Origin: Lanius collurio
Taxonomy: Eukaryota > Chordata > Aves > Passeriformes > Laniidae
Reading direction: 5' to 3'
Length of the DNA: 64,000 nt
NCBI GenBank assembly: GCA_020086605.1
Contig: JACBWW010000015.1
Location: 10,761,511 to 10,825,510, forward strand
Shown here one piece after another: positions 48,766 through 63,368 of this stretch (position 1 is its first letter; the number at the start of each line of letters is the position of its first letter). A program made the position numbers and the translations under genes. The notes under the pieces were generated by a model that worked only from the letters and a program-made list of their open reading frames with translations, did not search any database and had not been told where the DNA came from.

Positions 48766-51700
48766 TTGTGGTGGTGTCTTTTGATAACAGTGTTTCTGTA
48801 GCGCTCTCAAAATAACTGACCTTGTAGAAGCTAAATCATTCCTTTTGGTCTCTGCAGCATTGCTTTATAACCTTGAATAAGTGTTTTCTGATCCTGTTTC
48901 TGCAAGTGACACTTCTGCAAGTTACTGTTCCCAGGAGCTTTTCTATGGATTTCTTGCTGTTTTGGTCTAAGATATTTTTCTAAACAGAAGTTGAGAGACA
49001 GTATTTATTTTTTTTTTTGCATTTAGAAAAATCAAAACTATGTTTTAACTCTGCAGAGAAAGGATACCAAAATGAATGGCCTAGAACACATGTAAAATAA
49101 GTACAATTATACTTAAAGCTTCTAAAGTGCTGTATTGGAATTTATGGTTCAGCAGAAAAGATCCAGAATCCTAGACTGAGCTTTTTTCCCTTAGGTTTGG
49201 ATTGTGTAAGATCAAACTCAGCCAGTATATAAACATATGGAAGTTAGTAATACTTTCAATAAGAATTTCACTTCCATCCTGGCTAGATGTGGCTTATTAC
49301 CTTTAAGTACTAGGAAAAATTTACTATAGATGGAAGCAGCCAGCTCAGATAACTTTTAATTTTGTTTTTCTTTTAGTTTATCCTGTTTCTAAAGAAAAAA
49401 AAAAATCTATTATAATGTTCCTAGAGCAGAATTAAAATTCAAATTATTTAAGATTCAATTTCCTATTATTATTATCCATATTTCAGCTTTGGATGCATTT
49501 CTGTATCTCATTGTTCCTTATTTTGTTGCGATTATACAAACATCTATACAGATGTGGTTAAAATCAAAATATTGTTATTAATAACAGATGAAGGTGTTGA
49601 GAACACTTTGAATCAATCTTAGATCTATGAAATTTGTAACACTGCAATATACACAATGATGCCATAAACTATTACTGTTTCAGAAACCTTAACAGCATAA
49701 TATTTGCCCACCTATTCATCAAGACACCTATTAAAAAGTCATTTGCCAAACTTCTTTGTAGCAAAATTATTGGAGTACTCAAAACAGCTCTACCTAGAAA
49801 AGATGATGATTCCTCAGGAACCTTATCTTGAACCTTCTGTCTTTTCCAAACTGTAAGAGTTCTCACACTTACTCCATATTCAAGGAAAATGCACACTCAG
49901 GCCTACACTCACACACATGTACATCCAAAGAAAAAACTTGACTGAAGACAGATATCACAGGAATCCTTTTAGAGGACCAACATTTGGATTATTTTTTCCT
50001 AAGTTAATCAAGAATGTTGTTTTCACATGCCAAGACCAACATCATAAAACATCTATGAATTTCATTTTCAGATGAGACAAATCATTTTGCTAAACACAGA
50101 AACATTCATCATCCTATACAGAGTCAAGGATGAAAAGATATGCCAGCTACTGCACATTTTCCTATTGAGCAGAAATTTGCAATTTATGAACAATTATAAA
50201 TAAATTCTTTTGTTGTAAACAGTGTTTGCTATGAGCACCAAGTAGAGATGTTCACAATGTTAAGGTCTGTGAGCTACAAAGTGAACCATTGACAGCTCTA
50301 CTTGTAGGAGGAAAAAAAACCCACAAAAATAAATGAAAAATATTTCTCTATCTACAGGCTGTTGTTGCCTAAAGAGCATTCCAGCAAATGGACACTTCTC
50401 TGCAGTCATGACTAGCCCATTCCAGCCTCATTCCTTTTACAGCTTCTGTCGTGCATTACATCAGACAAAGATGGCTGTTTCTATCGTCTAACAGAATCAC
50501 ACTGCAGTTTCTTTATAAACTCCACCTTCTTGTTTCTTTTTATCATTTTGGGAATCAAATTGTACCACCATATATGGAACTAAAGTAGTGCAGATCATTT
50601 GATTTTTGTACTGCACTGATGCTACTACAGTGGCTACAAAAGCATAAAGATATTTTTAAGGACACAGATATTGGAAAACGTGCTTTTGTGAGAAAGTGCC
50701 TAAGACAGAGAATATTGCTTTATTTGAGAGATTTCATAAAGAACTGCCTGTTGGTGATTTTATAAATCTGTCTCAAGGGATTTACAATCTTTATCCTCCT
50801 CTTGCTTCTACTCTCCAGTTCAGAATAACACTTTAAGGCTTCTAACTATTCAACTTTCACACCACTTTGCTTTCTCTTTTTCAGAAACATGGTATACAGT
50901 TCAAATGTAACCCTTTTGTTATTTGCTTTTTGGTAGAGAGGGAAGACATATTGCAATATGAAATAAAATATTGCCTGAGTGTTGGGTTGGTTTTTTTCCA
51001 ATATTTTGTAAGGCAATTGAGAACAAACTCTGCACCTTGGCACCTGGAGTAAGAAGCTGCAAATGCCTGTTTCATCCCCTGCTCCTCCCTAGCTGGGTGG
51101 GTTCTGTAAGTGCTTCCTAGGGTACAGTACAGCATGTTTATAGCCAAGAAAGTTACAGTAACAAAAGGCTTCACATCAAACACATGGAGTCAGTGAAAAG
51201 TCCCTCAGTACTACAATTTTTGTTATCATGTCACTAAAGATTTATCTGTACCAAGCAATGCATTTATCCAGCACCTAGCACTATCCCATTTGCAGTAATA
51301 GCTCAAATAACTACTTAAATATCTAGGGTGAAATGTTTCAAAAAATTTAATTCTAACTATAATTAAAATTGTGTTATGTGCTATTGTATAATTTAATAAT
51401 GGTAATATATGTTCCTGTCACTGTAAAAGTCTTCAGGTCCTTTATTGCTTTTGAATAAAGGATGTCCAATACAAAATGGCAGATAATAACTTGTGTCTCA
51501 TCTCATTAATTTGGTATCAATTACTGAATACAAAAAAAAGACAGAGATGAGTGCAAACTCTACCATGTAATAAGGAAAATAGAATGACATTGTTTTCCAT
51601 TTGAATATCCAATTTATCAGATTTGCTGATTCTTCTTATTTTTGGCTGAAATAGTCAAGGAAGTGTGATGATTAACAATGAAAAACAAAGCACCACCTTG

Positions 51701-54700
51701 TTTGTTATCAAAGGATGCACAGGGGGCACAAGGGAGGTATGACCAATCTCTTGTCACCCTTGTTCTCTGATTTAGATTTCCTAGCACTAGCAATATTTGT
51801 TTAGTTTTAGTTATATGTTATCATGATACAATAGGGAAAAATAAAAAAGGTAAAGCCAAATTTTTCTGGATACTTTTATTTCTATTTCTTTTTCCTCACT
51901 TATGTGCGTGGGCCAGGAAGAGTGCCTGCAAATTAGTACAAAAACACAATGTGTCACTTACTTTTTTTTTTCTTTTCAGTTGAAACAGTGTTTCTATTTT
52001 CTGCTTTCTGTCTCCATTTAAGAAACAATTATTGTCCTTGTAGAAATCATAAAATTACATTTCTAATGTAATTGGATTTTGAAGTGCACTTTTCTTGTTT
52101 AGTTGTAAAGTGTGTTTTTAAAATACCTATAAAATATCTATTTTGTTTAGTTGTGCAGACAGGTGACTGGGTGACTCTAGTGCCTTTGCAGATAGTCCAC
52201 ATTTTCTGATGGACAGTGTCAGATTTGTGCCTCTAGAAAGTCTCCTATATTTTAAGGTGGTGATTTTTCTATATTGCCTGAATATGAATCACAATAACAT
52301 AAAATTATTTTCCTAAAATACTGTAATTCAATAATTTTACAGTGTTACAGGAGGAAAAAATAGAGAGAAAAAAAGAATACAGTTTAATTTACAGTGCAAA
52401 TTGTAAAAACCACATGTGAAGATTATTTTCTGAAGGGCAATCTTAGGCAGCAGATATTCAGCCATTCAGGCTGGGCTATATAGACAAAAAAATGTAACTT
52501 TCCAAAGCCAATTTAGCACTTGGGCATCATTCAAGCCTTGAAATATGCTTGTAATCCTCGATGGAAAACAAATACTTAGTCAATGACCTTTTTAAAATCT
52601 CCTCCTTCAATGTATGTTGCTTTTACTGTTCTGCTCATGATATCAGGTCGGAAAAATCTTTAGACCTAACAGCTTTCCTGGGGAAATTCTGATTCAGCAA
52701 AGCTAGAACCAGCTGATTTCCAATTTTTGAGGCAATGCTGACTGACTTCAGCAAGAGCCAGTCACCAACCTCCTTGTTCTAGAAACAGTCCCAAAAAGTG
52801 GAGCTCCTTGACTTCGCGGATTCCTATCAGCTTCTTTTATGGTGTTTCAGGGAGACCTGGCTTCCAGTGTTTCCCATGCCCTGCAAACAGGAGAGGCAGC
52901 AGGATGCTGAAGAAGAACTGACCTGCCCACTCTCACCACTCCCAGCCACACCACTTGGCTCGGCAGCTGCGCAGGATGCTGCGCTCTGCTGAAGCAAACT
53001 GAACCCCAGGGCACAGGAAGCTGCCTTCTGAGGGGTTTTAATGTCCAATTAGCTGCAGATATAGAAACCCTGGTAGACTTTTTTTGCCAGTTTTTTGACA
53101 GCTTGTTTATGTGTGAGCTGCTGAGGGACCTGACTTGCTGCTTACCCATTGCCCAGCTGTGTAATGGGATGCCAGTGTCTGATAAAAGGTAGAGAGGAGG
53201 TGTTTGCATGATCTGCTCTTAAAACCAAACCTCATGTTTATATCTTACAAATGGTCTGTACTAAAAGCTAAAAGTAAATCAGAAATTACAGATCTGTTTA
53301 TATGCATGCCTTGTGAATCAGTTTTATGAGATCAGAGCTATAAACTGTTATAACAGGTGAAAGTTTTGCGTGCAGGGAGAAATGCATTTCAGCCAGAAAA
53401 AACTTTTTAAGGATGACAATGCAATTACAAGAACAGGGAAGTCCCCAGAGAAGGTACTGGCTATGTCTGCAAGAGGCCATAGGGAACCTGAAAAGCATGA
53501 GTGTTCTCAGCCATAGCTATGTCTGCACTATAGGTAGATGAAAAGTTTTGAATAAAAGCAGGACAAGTATGACAGTCTTGAACAAAAGGAAGAGAGGACA
53601 AGAACCCTGCTGTGCCTAATTTCGAAACCTAGCATTCAGCAGAGAGGGTGCTCTTAGGCAGATATCTCAGTTACAAATGTTACTTTAAAGGTCAGTGTAA
53701 CTAGACATTAGGCATTCAGGGCAAAGCTCTTTCGACAAGGATTAATTAACTGGGTTTCCGAGATGGTGACTGAGTGCCCTTTTAGCAGTAAATTCCAAAC
53801 AAATCAACTGTCAGTGTCTTAGCAAGAAATTCCAAAGCAAGCCCTAGGTGTCAGTTTGTTTTAGGTTCCCAGCTCCTGGGTTAATTGGTTCCTGGTCCTC
53901 TCAAGCAGCCTGGTAGCCTTGCAGCTTAGGGCACAAGCAATTGTCAGTCACTGCAGGTATTACCAGCAAACTAAAAAATTCCACATCAGTTGTTAAAATA
54001 TCTGGATACCCCAAGGCAGACAATGTGGTCAATGAGCTGACCTTTTGTTCAGACTTGTAATTATAAAAACCAAAATCAACAAAAGCCACCAAACTAAAAC
54101 ACCAACATCCTAACAATAAAGATTTGCATTTTCCATTTATTTCATAAAGTTACATCGGTGCTCAAAGCAATATGTGTTCACTCTACATACTAGTGATAAA
54201 TTCTTGAAAAATGAAGCTCATAGGGAAATCTAGAGTTTATAAATTCACAGGGCACATTTTACAATTTTGCCAAGCTTCAGTGCTTGCCTGTTGCAAAACA
54301 AGACAGTGATTAGATAAGGGACATCATCCACAGCCTCAGCCCCCAAATGGATACAACTAGAATAAAAAGCTTAGCATCATTCATTACTTGTAAGTGGAAT
54401 TCAAGACCCAATGGCCAACCACTCTTGGGGAGGCTAATCCAAAGCCACAGAGAGAACATACAATATTACCTCTTGCTTGATTTTTCATCAAGCTTTTTTA
54501 GAGTGTAGTGAGCAGAAACCCACAGACCCTTCACAAATTCGGGAAAGAGAAGGAGATACAATTTGAGATGTGGAGTGGGATTTGATGAGTCCTGAGCTGG
54601 GGACAATTCCACAGTTTGCAGAGGTACAAATGTGTAGTAAATATATATTATTTGCAAAATTTGTTTAACATCTCTTAAAAGAGCAACTCCTGGTGCCAAG

Positions 54701-57700
54701 CATGTCCTTTTACTCTCTGTCTCCTTGTATCCATGTAAATAAGTAAAACCCAGATAAACTGTTAGAAGTTGGGAGTAGAGATATGATATTACTTTTATAC
54801 TGCAAATAAACTGGTAGCTAATGTACAGTCTGTTTAAATTTCATCAAAGATGGCAGAATAAAAAGAAGAGCACATCACTCTGATATTTAGGAAAGTGATG
54901 CATAGCCAGAAAGTGTCCCCACACTACCCAAATCAACACAATTAATCACACATACAGCTGTCTCTTCCCGTTTTCAGTAGTCACAAACGCTAGTAAGGAT
55001 TTCTCTGCTCCATGTATCCCTATTCTCCTCAGCAGTGATTTGTTCAGAAAGGTTCTGAACTGGCTGTATAAATGTGAGCTACATAGCCTGTAATAACAAA
55101 ACAGTGTAAACGCCATATAAGTACACTAATTGCAAATTTCCTACAATTCAGCTAATGAGAAAATATATTTGTGTCAACATGATTTTGAGCAGGGTAAATG
55201 TTGTTGGATTTGCATACTTTGTACCTTTTTATTGTTTCTGACATGTATTCCACAAGAACACTTGGGAGCAAACAATCCGTTCCCCAGCATTTTGCAGAGA
55301 CACCATCCATGCTCGCTTTCTCTCCTGCATCCTAGGTGATTGAATTAATACAGGAAATATAACTTGGTTACCTTTTCTGTCAATTTCAATACTTGCTTCT
55401 GGCTTCTTCCACTTTTCTAGCACTTGACTTTTTCTGAGTCATGACTCTGGATCACATTGTATTACTTTTACATTTAATAACTTGGCAGGAATATCACTTC
55501 CAGCATGTTTTCACTGGTTTTTGGAAGCTCTAAATGTCTTTTAGTTAGAATTAAGAATGAAAAATTTTCTGTTTGAGGAAATATTCCTGAAAGTTACAAC
55601 ATTAATTTCTGTTCTCACAAAGGCAGGTTATTTCAAAGTTTGTCTTTGAGGATGAGAAGAAGAGGAGACAATTACACTTTCGATTTGCTTATAGCTAATG
55701 AATAAATTATCAAGCCACATCTTCAGTGGATTGAGGAAGCTTAAGTGTGGTTGAATGATCAACCAACTTTTCCAGATGTTCCATGCCCTCCTCAATCAAC
55801 CAGACATTTTAATTCTGCATCAGCTACAAACCAAATGAAATGGCATGTTGTTATATACATAGATATCACATTTATATTTTTTTTTAATAAAAATCAGTCC
55901 TCAGAATACTTTTATATTACAGAATACAGCATGTGAATTCACAGCACAAAGCTAAAAGAAATACAGACAAATCCTTGTACTGACCTTAAATTTCCAAGTG
56001 GTTCCTGTAGCCAAGGATTGAATTTGGTTTATAGATTAAATTGCTGCTTTAGAATTTTTTGTTGAAAACAACTAAATAAAAAGTCATTAACAGTATAAAA
56101 GTTCCAAATGCATTGGTTTATACCATCAGAAATAAAGGACTCATGAGAGAGTGTTCTGCCTAGGGAAAAAGAACAGTGGCAACACAAAATTATTTTGAGC
56201 TGCAAGAGTAAAGTAAATTTCAATTTTATAGAAAACATCCAAATAATTCTCTTATTGTTAATCACCTTTTTACCTTAAAAAGGATTTTAAATAAGATAAC
56301 AAAATGAACTGTTCTAATTGGTAAGTACATTTTAGCACTTACTAAAACTATAACACAAAGAGTGACCTGCTTTGCAACGTATCACCAGGTGTGTTTAACA
56401 GCACCAAGACTCTAGGAAGACAGAAAGGCCAATTTGATGTGATTTGCCTTTGAAAAAACATTTCAAGGGGTACAAATCCCACAGCCACCCTTGTGTCACA
56501 CGTTAATCTTCTCTACATGATATTAAGAGATAATGGACTAGTTGTCTTTTACAGGAATATAAAAATAGTGCAAAGATAAAAAGGGACAGATAGGCTGCAA
56601 CTGATACACTACAGAATTCATCTTGAACCATATTGTTGTTAAAAGCCACCTGGATGTGTTTTCACCTTCAAATTATAGCTCCTTTTTTAGAGTGTCACTT
56701 CTCTTAGATTAGTTTTTAAAAGCAGGAGAAAATTTTAGGTGTGTCTATTTTTCTTCGTACTCTATTTTCTAAATTTCAATATATCCTACAGACTAAGCTG
56801 ACGTGCCAGGAGCTAAATCAAAAAGTACTTGTGGACTTCATCTGATTAACTATGAAATCTCTTTATCTTCTCCCTGATAATAACATCAGTCCAAAGTATC
56901 GTGTGGCTTAAAATAAAGACAGAATGTTGCAACAATATTTCATGCACACATATCTGACTTGGAAATAGAAACGTGAATCTAGATTAGACATTTAATATTA
57001 AGAGTAAACTTTTTAAACTATAAAACTGGGTTAAAAAAATCAAATGCAAAAAGGTTTCGATGAAATAAACCCAGAAAAATCAGAAAATACCCTGAGTGTC
57101 TTTGAAACCATGCTAAATGTCTTTTCATAAGAGTCATGGAAACAGCAGTAGGAAACCAAATTTCAAGGGAGGAAAACAAATAAAGTAAATTTTTTTAATT
57201 TATGTGGAAATTCTTGTGGGAATAAACATTCAGAGGTCGTTAACAAAAGAAGGGAACAGACACATGCAAACTTCTCTTATGCAAGCAGACATTTAGAAAC
57301 AGTTAAAAACTACACAAATATATTTTTCAAACTTGACACCATACTAAAGAATTCACTCATTCTCCCTGGCTTCCTCCTCTGTGGCTCCAGAGAAGCTAGT
57401 TCCAAGGAGATCACTGGTTCAAACACAACAAAAGATGTTAGAATACATATTCTCTTAGTAAACCTTATTTTCCACTACTCTAAAACTTTGATCAACATTG
57501 CTTAATCGTGTAATGTTTACTAGCAGTGAAAGAAAACCCTTCATTTTTATTCAACATTCTTTATCCATCTCCTAGATGCTGTACCACACAAGCATGTAAC
57601 TAAAAGAATTGCAGCCCTTATATTCAATAAAAAAGGTATTCTACTTAAACCATTTCTTATGTTCAGCCTAGCACACACCTACTGCCAAAGTCATAGCACA

Positions 57701-58353
57701 TGAGGCTTTCAACAGCCTTGTCTGTACAGGCTGATGGTAACTCATGGTCTGGAATTGATGATACGAGATCCTTGGGAAAACACAGCCTCCAACAGTCAGA
57801 GCAGAAGTTCCAGCTCCCTAAAGTTCATATATTCATTTCAGTAGTTACACATCACCATCTTATGACACCAGGGTTTGGAAAAAATGGCAAATATCTCATT
57901 TTTCATGAGCTTCACTCACAGATGAAGGACATACAGCGCTTTCACATCCAGTATTTTCAGTGTATACCTACTCCAGTGAATACTAGGTTCTAGCTCCTTC
58001 TTTAAAAGAAAGCATCTTGCTTTTTGAAAAGGTGTTAAATGCTCATCCCAGCCTGAGTGTAATCGGTCATTGCTGTGGAAGGATGGGAAGGCCTGATGAT
58101 AATGATTCTTTATTTCTAAACAGAATCAATTCCCACACTATCTGTAGAAAGGTGTAAGGTTGTTATGAATCAGAAGTTATTCCTCTTGCAACAGTTCCCA
58201 GTAATAATCTCTAAAAATGTTCGACTTTGCAGTTGAGGACAAGTTCAAACTTGACAAATAAGTGTTATCTGTAATAGATGATGAGGTTTTTAAATTATAA
58301 CTTAACAATAACAGAATGTTAGTAGATAAAAATGTGCACAACTGAAAAGAAAC
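48766..58353. other. Non-coding stretch, no gene seen
   Basis: About 9.6 kb. T runs occur near 49008 and 51962. A GC-richer patch with several CpG sites is at about 52780-53200 and has open frames of up to 120 codons on the minus strand and 64 on the plus strand, none recognised. The rest is AT-rich with short frames only. No CR1, LTR, tRNA or exon could be supported. Confidence 0.6.
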
Positions 58354-58394
58354 AAAAAAAAAAAAAAAAAAACACACACAAAAAAAAAACCCCC
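58354..58394. repeat. Poly(A) / (CA)n / poly(A) / C-run compound tract
   Basis: Nineteen A, then about four CA units, about ten A, then five C. Low-complexity; no transcript body, AATAAA signal or flanking duplication that would mark it as a retrocopy tail was recognised. Confidence 0.93.
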
Positions 58395-61300
58395 AGCAAT
58401 CTAATATAATTTTATAATTTAAAATCCTTACCTACCAAGGAGATTTGTTGTTTTCACAGGAGATGAGAAAAAAATCAGATCCATAACAATAAATTAGTGT
58501 TTCTGTGTATGTTACTTCTGGCTCAAAATTATGAATTCACAGCTATAAGTAATATTACAAGTTTGGTGCATGGATGGAATGATTATGGTTATCTAGAAGC
58601 ACACAAACTCTTCTTTAAGAAATGTGGCACTTGTGGATATTTCATTTCTGAACCAAGAGGCCATTTCTTGTGAAAGAAGAATGTGAACATAATGAGAAAA
58701 AAAATCAACAGTCAGCAGAATTATTTCAAATAACTGAGTAAGTAGCTTTTATTTTTAAAAGGTTATTTTTAAAAATGTAATTCATGTTGAAGGTTTTAAC
58801 TGAATGGCAGAAGGTCAGGAGTTTTATTGTGGTTACTTACAATATGTTGCTGGAAAATCACTGACACCTTTTATACTGGAGCAAAGAAAAAGATTCCTTT
58901 ATCTGTAGTTCTTACTATAATCTGTACTATTTCTTTTCAAAAGGCTTAGCTATTAAAACATATATATTTATAAAGAAATCCCAGAAATCTAGTACCATTA
59001 TAGAATGTTTTACAGTGTTTAAGAGAGTGTCAGCATTTACTTTATAGACCCTTGCATTCAAAGGTTTATGACTGAGTCATAAAAATCAGTCCATTGTATA
59101 ACTTCACTTAATAACTCTGGCTGTAGTAGTCTGTTCCCCCACCCCACTCTTTCTCCTTTGCTAAATAGCCAGATTTCCTTTCTGTGTCCAAGTTACAGGT
59201 ATATATTTTTAGAAGTACTCTTTTATGAGTGATTTTCTTCCAGTTACTATCCTTTCACAGTTACAGAACATGGCACTTTGGATATAATGTAACATTTTGA
59301 CATAAATGTAAGATCATTTCTCAGTTTTCAAAGACATAGGTTTTTTATAACTGAATAAGTCTAGCACATTTAATTCCCAAGTCCCGAGCTTCTATTTTAG
59401 CTCACCTTGTTCATTATTAAGAAGTCACCTAGTTGTTGTTTCTCTCTGTTGCTGCTGCAAGCCTCCACAGCATCCTCACTTGATTCTATACCCATCTGCC
59501 AACATATGTAGAAAGATGAGAAACGGAACTACATTTTCATGAAATATTTCCACAAAGAACACATCTTGGTGCTTATCTTGCCTCCTTGTGTCTCTGTGAT
59601 ACAGACACAGACCATAAGACTAGCCTCCCATATTCTTAGCAGACTTTGGTGTTCCAGCAGCACTGGCATGTCTGGTGAGACTGATCCACTCCATCCGGTG
59701 TAGAAATTTCATTAGATCTAATATGAAACTCTTTACATTGCAAGTGTCAGTAACGAGCTGCGAGCCACCAGAATGCATGGCTGCCAGCCATAGTTACAGT
59801 AAACTTCCACATCTATGTTCCTGCAAACATATGTTCCCAATCCCACATTTTGCCAAGAACTCAGATTTGCATAATCCAGAACTCTCCAGCAACTCTTTGA
59901 CTGCTCTACCCCAATCAGCACTGAAAGGCAGACACTGATCTGATTGTTGCTGGCTCAGCTGGGAACAGCCCTGTGGACCAGCACTGTGTAATAAAACACC
60001 TGGCCTACAGCACCTCACTGCAAATAATCTGTAAAAGTTTCGCTTGTCAGCATCAGCCCATTCTGGTCTTCTAAAAGAAGAAAAAAAACCAGAATAGCCA
60101 TGAAATGCAGAAAGAGATCCTGAGCTGCAGATGATTAGCGGGGGGAAAGGGTGAGAGGAGAAAAATGTTCTCAAGTGAATAGGTCTCATCAAAGACAGCC
60201 ACTCATATGGCTCTACCTTGTGCAGCCTTTAGATGAGACAAGGTTTCTCATGTCTGCTGCTGGTGAGAGCTTCAGAGACCCTGTGGGTTTAAGCAGGACA
60301 TGGATGAGCTTTCACTGCACATTCATTCCCACTGCTGCATTCCTGAGTGATCTAACAGAGCACTGGTTTTTCCTCAAGAACTATGTTGATGTAATATAAT
60401 AAAAAGGATTGTATTGTTTTGGCTGTCAAATGCAAAGATAAATGCATTGACAAGTCCCAGAAATAAGACAGAGTTCTCTTGCGCCTTTATATCTGAAGAT
60501 AAGAGAAAATACATCACAATTCCACACAGTGAAACTTCCTGTTTCTATTCTTTCCTATTTATTTTTCCATTTATGTCCTCTCAGCCACTGAGTTGCCTCA
60601 ACTTTCTCCCCTAGGACAGGAAGTTTTCACCTGGCCTGTTGAAACTAGTCCTGTGCTCAAGAAAGTGATGATTGAAAGCAGGTAAAATTAGGCTACTTAG
60701 TTGTTTATGAGATGTTGACATTCTCCTCAATTAAGTCCTCTTAGGAAAGAGAGATTCATACATCTAAACGTGTCTCAACATTCCTAAGTAGTTACCTAGA
60801 CAACTTACATAAAATCAAACAGACTGGTTGCTCTTAGTTTCTCTATTCTCTTCCTGTAGTCCATTGCAGAGTTGAAACCCCACTGGGAAGGTATCAGATT
60901 TGTATACAATATTTCTAAAAGCACTTATATGGCTCAATGAAAAAAAGAAATAACAAGATATACTAGACTAGCATTGCTTTTCACCTGGTGTGATCTACAG
61001 TATCTGTACATTTTGGATTAATTTTGCATGAGTATCACTAACTTCTAGAGTAAACTTCTATAAATCAATCCACCATATTTTTTCTTAATTATGAAATGAT
61101 GATAGAAAAATTCCATAATCCACAGAGTGTTTTTAAGTCCTATGTGTGATCATTATTATTTAACTTAAAATTCAGTCATTCTCCTCACAGAAATATGTAC
61201 ACACCAAAACGCACAAAGCAAGACAAACCACAATAGACTAAAAAAATCCAGCTACTTATTACTTTCCAGTCTTTAGCATGTGGAACAAGGGAGCACAGTT

Positions 61301-63354
61301 TCGTTAGAGAGACTTCACCAAATGGCAGGGGAGGAATCCAAAGAAAGTTATTGGTTTCAGAAGTCCTTGGGGCCATGTACTTTTGTTTTAACACTTAACA
61401 AGTCATGAGCTATAGGGGCAAGGTTACACCTTTCTAAAATCATGAGAAACCCAAACCTGGGTCTTTCTACTAACAGATATGCACAGTGATTATATCACAA
61501 CTGGAAATAAGGAAAATAAAAATTAAAGCTGTAGTTAAAATTCCAAATTAAAGTGCTGAACAATGATATTCCAGGATGAAATGCTAGCAAGATTATTTTC
61601 TGTTCATGTTCTTATGAAATTTAAAGCTCAAAGATAGTTTTACCTGCAGATAAACTACATCCACTCTTTAGAAAAGCCGGTACTGGAATTGGAATTTCTG
61701 GATCATTTATCAACGTCAGCCACTTTTCTAAAAACAATGCTGTCTGTACTTTAGCAAAACAAAGATGTGATAATCATAAAGTCAAAGTACATATCAGGTG
61801 GCTGAAATACAAGAAAGCTTACAAAACAACTTTTTAATTTTTTGAAATATTTTTCTAATTGCAGAGACAAGTAAAGCAACAAAGGAACCCAAATTGACAG
61901 CTATCATTTTCCTGCACTAATATCAATAGACATTTTTCTTTTAGCAAGTCAACAACCAAAGAAGGCTGGTTCTGTTCTGAGCCATCTGCTTTATTGTATT
62001 TAAAATTACACATAATGATTACATGAGTTTGAACATTTAACATTTCTGGCTACTCTGAGAGAAAAATGCAATTTCACAGCCCAACTTTTCGTTTATACTT
62101 TGGCTTGTACACTCACAAGGGAGAAAACAGTTGCTCTGTAGCAGTTGTTTAGGTCCCCAACCATAATGTGACTCAAGATTTTGGAGAGTTATACAGAAGA
62201 CTTTCAGGATTGCTTCAGCCTACACTAAATTACCAAAAACATCAAATGAAAGTAGCCACAAATGAGATAGCTCTGCCTCCTTTGCCAGAGAAATGACTCA
62301 GGAACAGTGCCAAATTCAATCAGATAAAATAAATTTATGGTCCCCATCATTAGGGACTTGCAGTATGCAAGAATGTGACTTTCAAATATTTATTTCTGCA
62401 TAGAAGTCATTGCTTTGAAATATAGCCAAGTCCAAATGTCTAAAAACACTATCAGGCTTTATATGTGAGTCTTCCTTGTATTCATTTTCTATATTTCCAT
62501 TTTTCTTTGTTACCTTCTCATCTTCTCCACTCTACATATCACCAAAAGTAGCAAGTCAAAGTAGCTCAATAGAGGACATAGTCAAAAGAAATGTATTTAA
62601 GTGCATTGGCAGGGATGATGCAAGTAAAATAATTTCTAGGCATTTTATTCTACATTTTCAGTTACAGAAACCTTAGAAGTACAGCAAACCAATTTTTCTT
62701 TTTTAATTGACATATCTCTGTGAACATCTTTGATTTTAACTTTTATTTTGATTAGTGTTATACCAATAATTGGTTAGTGTCCTATCTCACCAATGCTATG
62801 CTTGTCAATTCATTATGAGTTTGATGAGGTGCTACTACAAAACAGTAAATTTTCTGTTAATAAATTAAATGAATTACAGCACAAGAGGGTTTCACTGTAT
62901 GGATGTACAGGTAGTTAGTAGCTTATTAAATCACTGGTTTTAAAAATTTTTTGGTGAGTCAAAAGAAGGCAGAAGGCACTTAGGGCACTAATAAAAACCT
63001 GCTAAGAAGACAGGTAGTTATGGCTAGATTCTTGCTGAGAATTTAAGGGTGGTTGCAAGAGTTGATGCAAAAAGTGAAGTGTTGCTTGAGAAAGCTTCTC
63101 ATCAACTCAGGGCAGGTATGTTCCACAAAATACCTCCAGTTTTGTGGACAGGGGGAAATTTATTTCCCTGGATACATGCTACATATCACTGCCATATTTT
63201 TCATATTTAGATGATTACATTCAAATTTCTTGTAAAACATTGCCTTCTCTTTATATGACAAGTATTTCTCCTGCAAGAAGGCTACAGAGTATAGTTATTT
63301 TTGTTAGTATTTTGAGACTCAATGCAGTTTATTTATTGATTAGGAGTCAAATTT
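58395..63354. other. Non-coding stretch, no gene seen
   Basis: About 5 kb. The longest open frame is 132 codons on the minus strand at 59794-60192, overlapped by open frames on the plus strand, without a recognised domain. The remaining frames are short and AT-rich. No repeat family could be supported. Confidence 0.6.
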
Positions 63355-63368
63355 AAAAAAAAAAAAAA
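63355..63368. repeat. Poly(A) tract, 14 bases
   Basis: Short A run without a recognisable retroposed body upstream. Confidence 0.9.

Noticed and set aside
53380..54120. Possible LTR or internal ERV sequence on the minus strand
   Set aside because: Some GT-rich and TATA-like words are present, but no TG...CA ends with a flanking duplication, no poly(A) signal in place and no retroviral motif.
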